From contig JAGXRK010000051.1 in NCBI GenBank assembly GCA_018335755.1, positions 124,001 through 188,000 of the forward strand: a stretch of DNA of 64,000 nucleotides, written 5' to 3'. The notes beneath the pieces are model-generated. The model was not told the origin of the DNA, made no database searches, and worked only from the letters and a program-made list of their open reading frames with translations. Numbering within the stretch: position 1 is the first letter of the stretch; every line of letters starts with the position of its first letter. This document shows positions 45,541 to 54,107 of this stretch, in pieces. The DNA is from Ignavibacterium sp. GTDB lineage: Bacteria > Bacteroidota > Ignavibacteria > Ignavibacteriales > Ignavibacteriaceae. The position numbers and the translations under genes were made by a program.

Positions 45541-46329
45541 ATGAAACCACTCAAAGACAAAATTGCACTTGTAACAGGAGGCACAAAAAATGTTGGAAAA
45601 GGTATTGCCATTGCTCTTGGAGAAGCAGGAGCAACAGTTTATGTGACAGGAAGAAGCATAACAGAAAAAGATGTGAAAGGAATTACAAACGCAGGAGGCA
45701 AAGGAATAGCGGTAGTTTGTAATCACGAAAATGATGATGAAGTGAAATCCGTTTTTGAATTAATTCAGAAGAGTGAAGGCAAGTTGGATATACTTGTTAA
45801 TAACGCTTGGGGTGGATATAACAGACTGAGAAATAGAAAAGCATATTCTGGATTCAAATGGAAAGCACCTTTTTGGGAGCAACCTATTGAACTTTGGCAA
45901 GAAATGTTCAATGTAGGCGTTCGTTCGAATTATATATCAGGTTTTTATGCTACTGAAACAATGTTAAAACAAGGATATGGACTGATTGTGAATATTTCTT
46001 TTTACGCCAGCCGAAAATATTATGGAAATGTAATCTATGGTGTTGCAAAAGCAGCCGTTGACAAAATGACTATGGATATGTCGGAAGAATTGAAAAAACA
46101 TAAAGTTGCTTGTGTTTCCCTATATCCTGGCTACATTGATGACACGAAAAAAGCACCCAATCCTAAAAAAGAAACTTCAATATTTGTAGGCCGAGCAATT
46201 ACAGCATTAGCGTCTGATAAAAACATAATGAAAAAAACGGGACAAATATTAGTAGCTGCTGAACTAGCAAGAGAATATGGATTTACAGATATTGACGGAA
46301 TTCAGCCTGAACCGTATGACCAATTATAA
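45541..46329 (+). CDS. Short-chain dehydrogenase/reductase (cassette 4)
   Basis: 262 residues of the classical SDR type. The cofactor motif is VTGGTKNVGKGIA, NNAWGG replaces the usual NNAG, and the catalytic pair is YGVAK. It probably reduces a carbonyl with NAD(P)H. It is the only gene of cassette 4. Its closest known relatives are SDRs of the DHRS1 type by the pattern (long loop with Trp after NNAWGG). Confidence 0.92.
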   Translation: MKPLKDKIALVTGGTKNVGKGIAIALGEAGATVYVTGRSITEKDVKGITNAGGKGIAVVCNHENDDEVKSVFELIQKSEGKLDILVNNAWGGYNRLRNRKAYSGFKWKAPFWEQPIELWQEMFNVGVRSNYISGFYATETMLKQGYGLIVNISFYASRKYYGNVIYGVAKAAVDKMTMDMSEELKKHKVACVSLYPGYIDDTKKAPNPKKETSIFVGRAITALASDKNIMKKTGQILVAAELAREYGFTDIDGIQPEPYDQL

Positions 46330-46373
46330 TATAGAAAATAGACATATTGAAAATAAATTGAACAATGCCATGC

Positions 46374-46503
46374 AGGTAACAAAGGCTATATGCAATAAGG
46401 GTTTTAGTGCTAATTCAAGAATTCTGCCCCGTATAAAATTTCGTGTCGGGGGACAGGTAAATTGCCCGCAATCCCTTGCTACACATAGCCTCAACCGTTG
46501 TGC
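46374..46503 (+). repeat. attC4
   Basis: R'' AGGTAAC (46374-46380) matches the complement of the cassette 4 start (AGGCAAC) with one change, and R' is GTTGTGC (46497-46503). The inner arms GGCTAT/ATAGCC and GGG/CCC pair. Length 130 bp. Confidence 0.85.
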
Positions 46504-46523
46504 GTCATTTAACAAAGACGATT

Positions 46524-47174
46524 ATGAAAAGCAATAAATTAAATCTTCGTGCAGTAGTCTTAACTTGGACAATATTAACTACAACTTTTTTTTGGACCTC
46601 CACGATGAGAATACTCTTTAAGCCAGAAATATCTAGCTGGAGTATTTTTGGTTTAGGTGGAAAGGGTTTTATTGGAGATTTTTGGTTGCTACCACTTATT
46701 ATATTGTTTGCCCTATTTATCTTTTATCTCGAGGGTCGTGGAAGACTGAGGATTTTATACCATATCTTGCTAATAATCTGGCATCTATTGATTACTGCTG
46801 GAATTGTATATGGAAGTTTTCAAAGTGATGCAAATATATCCTTCGGAACATGGGGTATCAGCTTCTCATTTATATGGCTTGTTATTCCATTCGTTTTGTT
46901 TTTACTTTTAGCAATCGCATTAGTTATACTAGAATTATCAGGAAAATATAAAATACCACGTTTTGACTGGACAAAAATTAATTGGAAACCATTCCTTATT
47001 GCTCTTTTACTTTTTCCAGTTGCACTCTTGTTTTTTCGTTCAGGAACAGGGTTTAACTGGTTAGTAAAAATCGCTGTAGCATCGACAATAATTCAATGGA
47101 TTTTACTAACTGAAACGTTTGGTCGACCATTTATACTCAAATCGAAACAAGCTCCAGATTCGACTGACAGATAA
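46524..47174 (+). CDS. Six-helix membrane protein (cassette 5)
   Basis: About 216 residues from ATG 46524; an upstream start at 46476 would lie in attC4. It has roughly six hydrophobic helices and no clear domain; the sequence FKPEISSWSIFGLGGKGFIGDFW between the first two is a distinct loop. It is the sole gene of cassette 5. Its function is unknown. Confidence 0.8.
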   Translation: MKSNKLNLRAVVLTWTILTTTFFWTSTMRILFKPEISSWSIFGLGGKGFIGDFWLLPLIILFALFIFYLEGRGRLRILYHILLIIWHLLITAGIVYGSFQSDANISFGTWGISFSFIWLVIPFVLFLLLAIALVILELSGKYKIPRFDWTKINWKPFLIALLLFPVALLFFRSGTGFNWLVKIAVASTIIQWILLTETFGRPFILKSKQAPDSTDR

Positions 47175-47226
47175 AATTGAAAATGAATAATCAATAATTA
47201 TTAAATAAACAGATAAATTAGCGAGC

Positions 47227-47360
47227 ACACAACACGCAATAAAAAATACAGGGTGAAAAGTGATGGATTTGAACAATATAACATTTTATTAATGGCTTGG
47301 TAAATGGATAGGTAAGAGTTTCGAAATGCCCTATGTTTCTTGTTGCCAATCGCCTTGTGC
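47227..47360 (+). repeat. attC5
   Basis: R'' ACACAAC (47227-47233) matches the complement of the cassette 5 start (GCACAAC) with one change. R' is CTTGTGC (47354-47360), with C where G is expected, so this site may be less active. The inner arms CAGGG/CCCTATG pair. Length 134 bp. Confidence 0.75.
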
Positions 47361-47426
47361 ATTATTTAAACCACATTAGTTATTGAGCGGCGGCTGATAA
47401 AATCAACAAAAAAGCTAAACAATGAA

Positions 47427-47945
47427 ATGAAAATTCCAGAGAAATTAGAAACAAAAAGACTTACAATTCGAAAGTTCGCACATTCCGATAAAGGCAGATT
47501 TCTTGAATTTATGCGTGATACAATTTCAACCAAATACCTGATGCTTACGGATGAACAAAAGACGGAAACCGGTGCAAGCGGACTATTTGAGTATGTCTTA
47601 AACTCATATGAAAGCGATACCCCTATCTTTTCAATGGCTATCGAAACAGAAAAATATGGATATGTTGGTTCTTGTGGGCTGTCGCCAATTGACGGTGATA
47701 TTTGGGAGTGTTATTACAGTTTGAACCGAGAATTTCTTAAAAAAGGTTTTGCTACAGAATCACTCAAAGCCTTAATTGATTATTGTTTTAATGAATTAAA
47801 TACAGAAGAATTAAGAGCTTATATGAGCCCCGAGAACCTAGACAGTTCGCGTGTGGCCGAACGGTGTGGAATGGAACACAAAGGCATACAAGTCCATCCC
47901 ATATTTAAGAATAAAGGCAAATTATATTGTATAAACAGAAAGTAA
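47427..47945 (+). CDS. GNAT acetyltransferase, RimJ/RimL-like (cassette 6)
   Basis: 172 residues. The start LETKRLTIRKFAHSDKGRFLEFM, the acetyl-CoA region LNREFLKKGFATESLKALIDYC and NLDSSRVAERCGMEHKG fit the RimJ/RimL acetyltransferase group, which modifies protein N-termini or small molecules such as drugs. It is the only gene of cassette 6. The usual R/Q-x-x-G-x-G/A loop is LKKGFA. Confidence 0.9.
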   Translation: MKIPEKLETKRLTIRKFAHSDKGRFLEFMRDTISTKYLMLTDEQKTETGASGLFEYVLNSYESDTPIFSMAIETEKYGYVGSCGLSPIDGDIWECYYSLNREFLKKGFATESLKALIDYCFNELNTEELRAYMSPENLDSSRVAERCGMEHKGIQVHPIFKNKGKLYCINRK

Positions 47946-48008
47946 GAAATTATAAGGAAAGAAAAATGCAAAGGGCCGCCGCTGAAAACGAATCTATTGT
48001 GGGTGGTT

Positions 48009-48106
48009 TACACTCTGCACACAAAAGCGGTTACCCGGCTTCACTTCGTTCTGCCCAAATTGGCTCCCGTTGGTCGCCAGCTTCGTGTACTTGCAAAACG
48101 TTAGAT
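48009..48106 (+). repeat. attC6, degenerate
   Basis: R' is a canonical GTTAGAT (48100-48106). TGCACACAAAAGC (48016-48028) pairs imperfectly with GCTTCGTGTACTTGCA (48080-48095). The expected R'' GCACAAC is not found, so the left end is eroded or the site is of another subtype. It is shorter than the other five. Confidence 0.55.
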
Positions 48107-48127
48107 TCAAAAATCAGAAGGAACTAA

Positions 48128-48490
48128 ATGAATAACTCAAAAAACCATGATGAACGAATAGCAAAAATGACATTTGCATCCGTCTATCCGCACTATGTAA
48201 CAAAAGTTGAGAAGAAAGGGAGAACCAAAAAAGAACTGCACCAGGTAATTGAATGGCTTACCGGTTATGATGATAAAAAGCTCAAAAATCTCATTGACGA
48301 GAAAGTGACTTTTGAACAATTTTTTAAGAAAGCCAAACTGAATTCTAATACTCACCTAGTAACCGGAGTAATCTGCGGCTATCGTGTGGAAGAAATTGAA
48401 AATCCGTTAACCCAAAAGGTAAGGTATCTGGACAAGCTTGTAGATGAACTGGCTAAAGGCCGTAAGATGGAGAAAATTTTAAGGAAGTAA
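48128..48490 (+). CDS. DUF2200 protein (cassette 7)
   Basis: 120 residues. [35 protein letters not shown] and [31 protein letters not shown] match the DUF2200 family of small cytoplasmic proteins of unknown function. It begins 22 bp after attC6. No attC follows (no ATCTAAC), so the array ends here by loss or truncation. Confidence 0.9.
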   Translation: MNNSKNHDERIAKMTFASVYPHYVTKVEKKGRTKKELHQVIEWLTGYDDKKLKNLIDEKVTFEQFFKKAKLNSNTHLVTGVICGYRVEEIENPLTQKVRYLDKLVDELAKGRKMEKILRK

Positions 48491-48510
48491 GCAGCCCAGA
48501 GAATTCTGAA

Positions 48511-48547
48511 AATAAAAAACGGACAGAGAATCTCTTCCCTGTCCGTT
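48511..48547 (-). terminator. Terminator of icd
   Basis: AACGGACAG (48518-48526) and CTGTCCGTT (48539-48547) form a perfect 9-bp stem. On the minus strand it is followed by TTTTTTATTTT. It lies directly after the icd stop and marks the right edge of the integron. Confidence 0.9.
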
Positions 48548-48574
48548 AAAAAGTAATACCACAGAAGACTTTAT

Positions 48575-50800
48575 CTACATCCCATCAATTATCTTATTAA
48601 AAGTTTCACTCGGACGCATAACATCAGCGGCTTTTTTATCGTCCGGTAAAAAGTAACCGCCGATATCAACAGGTTTTCCCTGCACGGATATAAAATCAGA
48701 GAGAATATTTTCTTCGTTTGAAGATAATTCTTTATTAATTTTTTCAAAGCGGGATTTTAATTCTGTATCATCATTTTGATTTGCGAGTGCTTCTGCCCAG
48801 TAAAGTGCAAGATAGAATGAACTTCCCCTGTTATCAATCTCGCCGGATTTACGTGAGGGCATTCTGCCGTTTTCAAGATACTTCAGTATAGCTTTATCAA
48901 GCGTTTCAGCTAAGAGTTTTACCTTTACATTGCCCGTTTTTTCCGCAGCCAGATCAAGCGAAGGAACAAGTGCGCAATACTCACCAAGTGAATCCCACCT
49001 GATATGATTTTCCTTAATCAATTGCTGCACGTGTTTTGGTGCAGAACCACCGGCACCTGTTTCAAACAATCCGCCGCCTTTAAGTAACGGAATAATAGAA
49101 AGCATTCTTGCGCTGGTGCCTAGTTCAAGTATCGGGAAAAGATCTGTCAAATAATCCCTGAGAACATTTCCTGTTACTGAAATTGTGTCCAGTCCTTTTC
49201 GAGTTCGTTCCAGAGTATATTTCATTGCATCAACAGGCTTGAGGATTTTTATTTCTAATCCCGTCGTATCATATTCAGGTAAATAATTTTTTACTTTTGA
49301 GATCATTTCTCTGTCGTGTGCCCTGTTTTCATCAATCCAGAAAATTGCAGGAGTTTTCGATGCTCTTGCTCTGTTAACTGCAAGCTTAACCCAGTCTTTG
49401 ATCGCTTCATCTTTTGTCTGGCACATTCTAAATATGTCGCCCGTTTCAACTTTCTGCTCAAGCAAACTCTTTCCTTCAGTGTTTACTACACGTATAACGC
49501 CATCACCTGTTGCTTCAAAAGTTTTATCGTGTGAACCGTACTCTTCAGCTTTCTTTGCCATCAACCCAACATTTGACACTGCGCCCATTGTTGCTGGATC
49601 AAACTGACCCTTTTCTTTTGCATCTTCAACAATTGTTTTATACATAGTTGCATAGCTGCGGTCGGGGATCATTGCAATGCAATCCTGAAGTTCATCTTTT
49701 TTATTCCACATCTTTCCGCCGTCACGCACAACATTCGGCATTGATGCATCAATAATAATATCATTAGGAACGTGAAGGTTGGTCTTGCCTATTCGTGAAT
49801 CAACCATTGCGAGTTCCGGCTGATAGGCATAAACTTTGTTTATATCATCTTCAATTTCTTTTCTTCTTTCATCCGGAAGTTTTTTTAATTTTTCAAGAAC
49901 ATCCGTCATACCATTATTAACATTTGCCCCGATTTCTTTTAATGTTTCAGCGTGTTTTTCAAGCGACTCTTTGAAATAAACAGAAACAGCGTGACCAAAC
50001 ATTATGGGGTCGGATATTTTCATCATTGTTGCTTTAAGATGAAGTGAGAGTAGAACACCTTCCTTCTTTGCTTCTTCGATCTGTTCTGCGTAGAACTTTC
50101 TGAGTTCTTTAACATTCATTACAGCGGCATCAATAACTTCGCCGTTAAGAAGCTTAAGATTTTCTTTTAATGTTGTGGTGTTTCCCTTTCCTTCAACGAA
50201 TTCAATTTTTACAACATCATCTTTACTCATGGTTATCGACTTTTCAGATCCGTAAAAATCTTTCTGCGTCATATGAGCAACGCGGCATTTTGAGCCCGAC
50301 TCGGGCCAGGACTTCATCATCTTGTGGGGATGTTTCTGCGCAAACTTTTTAACAGAAGCTGCTGCACGTCGATCTGAATTTCCTTCTCTAAGAACAGGAT
50401 TTACAGCAGAACCAAGTACCTTTGCAAATCTTTCTTTTAATTTTTTCTCATCATCTGTTTTTGGCTCTTCGGGGTAATCGGGAATTTTAAATCCCTTATC
50501 CTGTAACTCTTTTATTGCTGCTTTAAGCTGCGGGATTGAAGCGCTGATATTGGGAAGCTTGATAATATTTGCACTCGGGTCTTGAGTCAATTCACCCAAT
50601 TCAGCTAAATAATCCGGAATTTTTTGTTCTTCGGTCAGATTATCCGGAAAGTTTGCAATTATTCTTCCTGCAAGTGAAATGTCCTTTTCTATAAATTCAA
50701 TTCCTGTTCCTTTAGTATACGATTGAAGGATGGGTAACAAGCAGTAAGTTGCAAGAGCGGGAGCTTCATCAATTTTTGACCAGTTAATTTTTAAACTCAT
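48575..50800 (-). CDS. icd: Monomeric NADP-dependent isocitrate dehydrogenase
   Basis: 741 residues, the size of the monomeric type and unrelated in length to dimeric Icd. It converts isocitrate to 2-oxoglutarate and CO2 with NADP in the citric acid cycle. Signatures of the family include LREGNSDRRAA near 137, HGxAVSVYFKE-like AVSVYFKESLEKH and WIDENRAHD. The start is well placed, with a strong protein start MSLKINWSKIDEAPALATY. It is a single-gene unit with its own terminator. Confidence 0.96.
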   Translation of the reverse strand: MSLKINWSKIDEAPALATYCLLPILQSYTKGTGIEFIEKDISLAGRIIANFPDNLTEEQKIPDYLAELGELTQDPSANIIKLPNISASIPQLKAAIKELQDKGFKIPDYPEEPKTDDEKKLKERFAKVLGSAVNPVLREGNSDRRAAASVKKFAQKHPHKMMKSWPESGSKCRVAHMTQKDFYGSEKSITMSKDDVVKIEFVEGKGNTTTLKENLKLLNGEVIDAAVMNVKELRKFYAEQIEEAKKEGVLLSLHLKATMMKISDPIMFGHAVSVYFKESLEKHAETLKEIGANVNNGMTDVLEKLKKLPDERRKEIEDDINKVYAYQPELAMVDSRIGKTNLHVPNDIIIDASMPNVVRDGGKMWNKKDELQDCIAMIPDRSYATMYKTIVEDAKEKGQFDPATMGAVSNVGLMAKKAEEYGSHDKTFEATGDGVIRVVNTEGKSLLEQKVETGDIFRMCQTKDEAIKDWVKLAVNRARASKTPAIFWIDENRAHDREMISKVKNYLPEYDTTGLEIKILKPVDAMKYTLERTRKGLDTISVTGNVLRDYLTDLFPILELGTSARMLSIIPLLKGGGLFETGAGGSAPKHVQQLIKENHIRWDSLGEYCALVPSLDLAAEKTGNVKVKLLAETLDKAILKYLENGRMPSRKSGEIDNRGSSFYLALYWAEALANQNDDTELKSRFEKINKELSSNEENILSDFISVQGKPVDIGGYFLPDDKKAADVMRPSETFNKIIDGM

Positions 50801-50954
50801 TTAATGTTTCCAGTTTATTTTTCGGTAAAATATTTTTAATTAGTAGTTAAAATACTCAATTGCTGATAATTATTGAAGAATTATAGATCAACACCCCGAC
50901 AGATCTCTTGATTGAATTGCAACTTTTTTAATGGAGTGGGTGTTATTATTTATT

Positions 50955-51509
50955 ATGAAAATCACCTTATTTCTAATTATTGCCAATATTATGTTTACTT
51001 CACAACAAAGCGGCAGGAACGATGTTCTTCTTAATGCATCAATAATGAAAACCGAAAACCGCTGGCGTATAGTTAACGATGGCGTGATGGGCGGATTAAG
51101 TTCATCAAAAACGATTGTTCAGGATGATAAAATTATTTTCAGTGGAGATGTTTCATTAGAAAATAATGGCGGATTCGCCTCACTCAGAAGTCCGGTTAAA
51201 GAGTATGATTTTTCTAAATCCACGGGTGTTGAAATCAGAATAAAAACCGATGGAAAGCGTTACAGCATTTCAATGAAGGAAACCAATTACTTCACCGGCT
51301 TATTTTATACTTCCACATTCGAGACAAAAAAAGATGAATGGATAACTGTGAAAATTCCTTTTGATAACTTTAAGCTTTACTACTTTGGTAGAGAAGTCAA
51401 CTCCGGCAAAATAATCCCTCTCAATAATATTAAAGAGGTATCGTTGCTGATCGGGGACAAGCAGAAAGGAAAGTTTAATGCAGAAATAGAATATCTCCGA
51501 CTATATTAA
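50955..51509 (+). CDS. CIA30-family exported protein
   Basis: About 184 residues from ATG 50955 (an ATG at 50931 adds eight). A signal peptide (MKITLFLIIANIMFTSQQ) precedes a CIA30 domain: RWRIVNDGVMGGLSSS, GDVSLENNGGFASLRSP, KIPFDNFK and EVSLLIGDKQKGKFNAEIEYLR. The fold is a carbohydrate-binding-like beta sandwich. The eukaryotic relative helps assemble complex I, but bacterial members are mostly uncharacterised. It is divergent from icd. Confidence 0.88.
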   Translation: MKITLFLIIANIMFTSQQSGRNDVLLNASIMKTENRWRIVNDGVMGGLSSSKTIVQDDKIIFSGDVSLENNGGFASLRSPVKEYDFSKSTGVEIRIKTDGKRYSISMKETNYFTGLFYTSTFETKKDEWITVKIPFDNFKLYYFGREVNSGKIIPLNNIKEVSLLIGDKQKGKFNAEIEYLRLY

Positions 51510-51562
51510 TAGTTTGCATAAATTAAATACGCATTTTCACAAAATAATTCAAAGGACAAAAA

Positions 51563-51958
51563 ATGGATATACTAAACACAAGTAAATCAGCACTTGGCGG
51601 CGAGGATAAGAAAGATGATCTTATGTCAACCGTAATGGGTTTGCTTGGCGGTTCAGACGGACTGCAGAATTTAATCAGCCAATTTGATTCAAAAGGTCTT
51701 GGAGATGTAATTGGCTCCTGGGTTGGAACCGGACAAAACAGATCCATATCCGCCGAACAGATTCAAAATATTCTCGGTTCTGATGCTTTAAGCGGCATTG
51801 CATCTAAACTTGGAATAAATGTTAATGAATTATCCGGACAGCTTTCAAATCTTCTTCCCGGTGTTGTTGATAAACTAACACCTGAAGGCAAAGTTCCGGA
51901 AGGCGATATTATGAGCCAGGCTTCTGATCTGCTTGGCGGTTTGTTTGGAAAGAAATAA
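51563..51958 (+). CDS. YidB/DUF937-like protein
   Basis: 131 residues. The pattern STVMGLLGGSDGLQNLISQFDSKGLGDVIGSWVG and LGINVNELSGQLSNLLPGVVDKLTPEG matches YidB-like proteins, small cytoplasmic helical proteins of unknown function. It has AAAGGAC before the ATG and a good terminator after it (51982-52012), so it is monocistronic. Confidence 0.9.
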   Translation: MDILNTSKSALGGEDKKDDLMSTVMGLLGGSDGLQNLISQFDSKGLGDVIGSWVGTGQNRSISAEQIQNILGSDALSGIASKLGINVNELSGQLSNLLPGVVDKLTPEGKVPEGDIMSQASDLLGGLFGKK

Positions 51959-51981
51959 ACTTCTAATAAGAATTTAATCTC

Positions 51982-52012
51982 AAGCCGTGGTAGAAATACT
52001 GCGGCTTTTTTA
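51982..52012 (+). terminator. Terminator of the YidB-like gene
   Basis: AAGCCG (51982-51987) and CGGCTT (52002-52007) form a stem followed by TTTTTATTT. Confidence 0.85.
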
Positions 52013-52107
52013 TTTATTCTCAACCAGCGCAAGTCTTTACGGATGGCAAGGTGTTCTTAATCATTCGCACCTATGTTTTTTAATCTAATTTTTATTAATG
52101 ACGTAAA

Positions 52108-52139
52108 TTTGCAACGGTTAGGAATCCTAACTATATTTG
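52108..52139 (+). promoter_or_regulatory. Protoglobin promoter with palindromic operator
   Basis: TTTG (52108-52111), 20 bases, and TATATTTG (52132-52139) match the Bacteroidota promoter consensus almost exactly. The spacer contains GTTAGGAATCCTAAC (52117-52131), a perfect palindrome around one base. A repressor bound there would block the promoter. The symmetry resembles sites of Rrf2-type (NsrR-like) regulators, but this is inference. Confidence 0.75.
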
Positions 52140-52178
52140 TTCCGCAAACATTTATCATTAATATTAAAGGAGTAACAA

Positions 52179-52760
52179 ATGGAACAAATTAAGGGTTATG
52201 ACTACGGCAAACCGACCCTAGAGCAATCACCTGTTACAATGCAGGACCTGGCTCTGTTAAAGAAAACTCTTTTGTGGTCTGATGACGACGACCGCTACCT
52301 GCAAATGGCGGGCGATGTTCTGAAAGATCAAACTAATGAAGTGCTGGATTTGTGGTACGGCTATGTCGGCGGTAATGAACATTTGGTACATTACTTCACA
52401 AAAGACGGTGCACCAAATATGGATTATCTTTCTGCCGTAAGAGCAAGGTTCGGGCAATGGATTATTGATTTATGCACAAAACCTTATGATCAGAACTGGT
52501 TGAATTATCAGCACGAAATAGCATTAAGACATCACAGCACAAAAAAGAATAAAACAGATGGAGTTGATGCTGCTCCCATCATTCATTACCGGTATATGAC
52601 TGCTTTCATTTATCCAATTACTGCGACGATAAAATCATTTCTTGGTAAAAAAGGACATTCACAAACTGATGTCGACGGTATGCACAATGCCTGGTTCAAG
52701 GCAGTGACCCTTACGGTTATTTTATGGACTTATCCATATATTAATAAAGGTGAATTCTGA
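52179..52760 (+). CDS. Protoglobin (haem protein, gas binding)
   Basis: 193 residues, a single protoglobin domain without output domains. Conserved segments are PTLEQSPVTMQDLALLKKTLLWSDDD, the haem-pocket part WLNYQHEIALRHHSTKKNKTDG with the proximal His at 118/119, and IHYRYMTAFIYP. Protoglobins bind O2, NO and CO; single-domain members probably detoxify or sense NO. The promoter upstream has a palindrome in its spacer, which fits gas- or redox-responsive control. Confidence 0.95.
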   Translation: MEQIKGYDYGKPTLEQSPVTMQDLALLKKTLLWSDDDDRYLQMAGDVLKDQTNEVLDLWYGYVGGNEHLVHYFTKDGAPNMDYLSAVRARFGQWIIDLCTKPYDQNWLNYQHEIALRHHSTKKNKTDGVDAAPIIHYRYMTAFIYPITATIKSFLGKKGHSQTDVDGMHNAWFKAVTLTVILWTYPYINKGEF

Positions 52761-52925
52761 GAAGGAATAAATATTAATAATCGGATTAGCCGGAACATAT
52801 TACAATAAATATTATCCGGCTGGTCCTTCTTTACCCTTGTGGTTGAAATAATAAACTGCGGGGTAAAAGAAATAATTATTTCATAGTTTCGTTCAATAAA
52901 TATTTTTAATAATAAGTTGAGATAA

Positions 52926-53336
52926 ATGAAAGCAGCAGTTTGGGATTCGTATATAAAAAAAGACAACGGCAATGTTTTGCATTTTGATGTTGTTGTGCCC
53001 GACAGCAGAAGCGAAACGGCAATAGTCTACAAATACGCATATGAGTATTTGAAATCGCAAGGTATTGACGATGTGGAAATCAATGTAAAGAATTGTCAGT
53101 TTTGTCATATTGAAACCCTGACAGACAAAATGATATCCGATATTGAATCAAAGGGATTTTATATAATTGAAATGGATGAAATTCCTTCTGAACTGCCCGA
53201 TAATCCGACACGGAGAGAAATGATTTTATTTTTGCGGGCGCATTTTGATGAATACAGATATGCAGAATTCAGAAATAAAAACGATATGCAAATTATGCAA
53301 ATTATTCAGGAACTAAACACCCCGAAAAAGTTATGA
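52926..53336 (+). CDS. DUF2024 protein
   Basis: 136 residues. MKAAVWDSYIKKDNGNVLHFDVVVPDS, NCQFCHIETL and GFYIIEMDEIP match the DUF2024 family. The CQFCH pair of cysteines and a histidine could bind a metal. The end overlaps the MarR gene by four bases (ATGA), so the two are translationally coupled. Its function is not known. Confidence 0.88.
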   Translation: MKAAVWDSYIKKDNGNVLHFDVVVPDSRSETAIVYKYAYEYLKSQGIDDVEINVKNCQFCHIETLTDKMISDIESKGFYIIEMDEIPSELPDNPTRREMILFLRAHFDEYRYAEFRNKNDMQIMQIIQELNTPKKL

Positions 53337-53953
53337 AAAAATCTGTATTTGATTTAGATTTTCAGAACACAAGCGTTGAAAGCAGAATTATTGCTTCGCT
53401 GGAAAGAATATCCCAGGCATTCAGAGTTCTGTTATGGCAGGAAGGTATGGAACATTCTTTAAGTCCTATACAGGTGCAGGCATTAATTTTTTTATTGCAT
53501 CACAGTGAAGAAAAAAGAAAAGTCAGTTATCTCGCTGATGAATTTAATATGACGAAAGCCACTATTAGCGATACAATAAAATCTCTTGAACAGAAGAAAC
53601 TAATAAAGAAAGAATTTGATCCCCGGGATACAAGAAGCTATGTTATCCATCTTACCGCCAAAGGAAAAAACATTGCAAATAAAACAGCACTGTTTGCTCA
53701 GCAGTTTCTGGCACCTGTTGAAAAACTGCACAATGATGACAAGCAAAATCTTCTTTTAAGTTTGATCGAAATTATTCGTCATTTAAACGAAACAGATATA
53801 ATAACAATTCAGCGAATGTGTTTTACCTGTTCATATTATCAGGTTTCGGAAAGCGGGAAGAAACATTTTTGCAAGCTATTAAACCAGGAGCTAAAGAGAA
53901 CAGAGCTAAGAGTTGATTGTCCTGATCATATTTTTGCGAAACAAAAGGATTAA
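53333..53953 (+). CDS. MarR regulator with four-cysteine C-terminal tail
   Basis: 206 residues. The winged helix (about 40-110: SPIQVQALIFLLHH, VSYLADEFNMTKATISDTIKSLEQKKLI) is MarR-like. An added C-terminal segment has C163 and C166 (MCFTCSYY), C180 (KKHFC) and C196 (RVDCPDH), a pattern suited to binding an iron-sulfur cluster or zinc, so it may be a redox- or NO-sensing repressor. It overlaps the DUF2024 gene, which has its own Cys pair. It may also act on the protoglobin upstream, but this is untested. Confidence 0.9.
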   Translation: MKKSVFDLDFQNTSVESRIIASLERISQAFRVLLWQEGMEHSLSPIQVQALIFLLHHSEEKRKVSYLADEFNMTKATISDTIKSLEQKKLIKKEFDPRDTRSYVIHLTAKGKNIANKTALFAQQFLAPVEKLHNDDKQNLLLSLIEIIRHLNETDIITIQRMCFTCSYYQVSESGKKHFCKLLNQELKRTELRVDCPDHIFAKQKD

Positions 53954-54038
53954 TACTTCTCGTCAATCATTTCTATAATCGCCATTACATCAAAACTTCC
54001 TTTATGGTAGTTTCCTCAGGATATTTTATAAAATCGTT

Positions 54039-54090
54039 TATTTTTGTATTGTCGTTGTAAATAATAAGTCAGCGGCAAGGGTTAAAAACA
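54039..54090 (+). promoter_or_regulatory. Promoter-leader block before spoIID, shared with the integron
   Basis: TATTTTTG (54039-54046) fits the -7 element. The block that follows (TTTTGTATTGT, GTAAATAATAAG) is nearly the same as that at 41474-41500 beside the integron recombinase. Where the integron has GTTAGGC, this copy has GTCAGCG. Confidence 0.55.
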
Positions 54091-54107
54091 AACAAATAAA
54101 CATTAAA

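Larger units (their letters stand above)
40595..48490. mobile_element. Integron: recombinase, attI-like core, six attC cassettes
   Basis: A tyrosine recombinase on the minus strand faces away from a plus-strand array of small genes. Between them lies the core GTTAGGC (41501-41507). Cassette ends are marked by five attC sites of 130-134 bp. In each, the R'' box is complementary to the first bases of its own cassette: TTAGGC/GCCTAAC, TTGTGC/GCACAAC and TTGGCA/TGCCAAC exactly, TTGCCT/AGGTAAC and TTGTGC/ACACAAC with one mismatch. Inferred cassettes: 41502-42809, 42810-43951, 43952-45454, 45455-46497, 46498-47354, 47355-48100 and a truncated one from 48101. Confidence 0.93.

Noticed and set aside
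47927-48127. Small open frame between the GNAT and DUF2200 genes
   Set aside because: It spans the degenerate attC6 and shows no coherent protein; treated as recombination-site sequence.
52117-52131. GTTAGGA as an integron core site
   Set aside because: It does not fit GTTRRRY at the last base and is part of a perfect palindrome inside a promoter.
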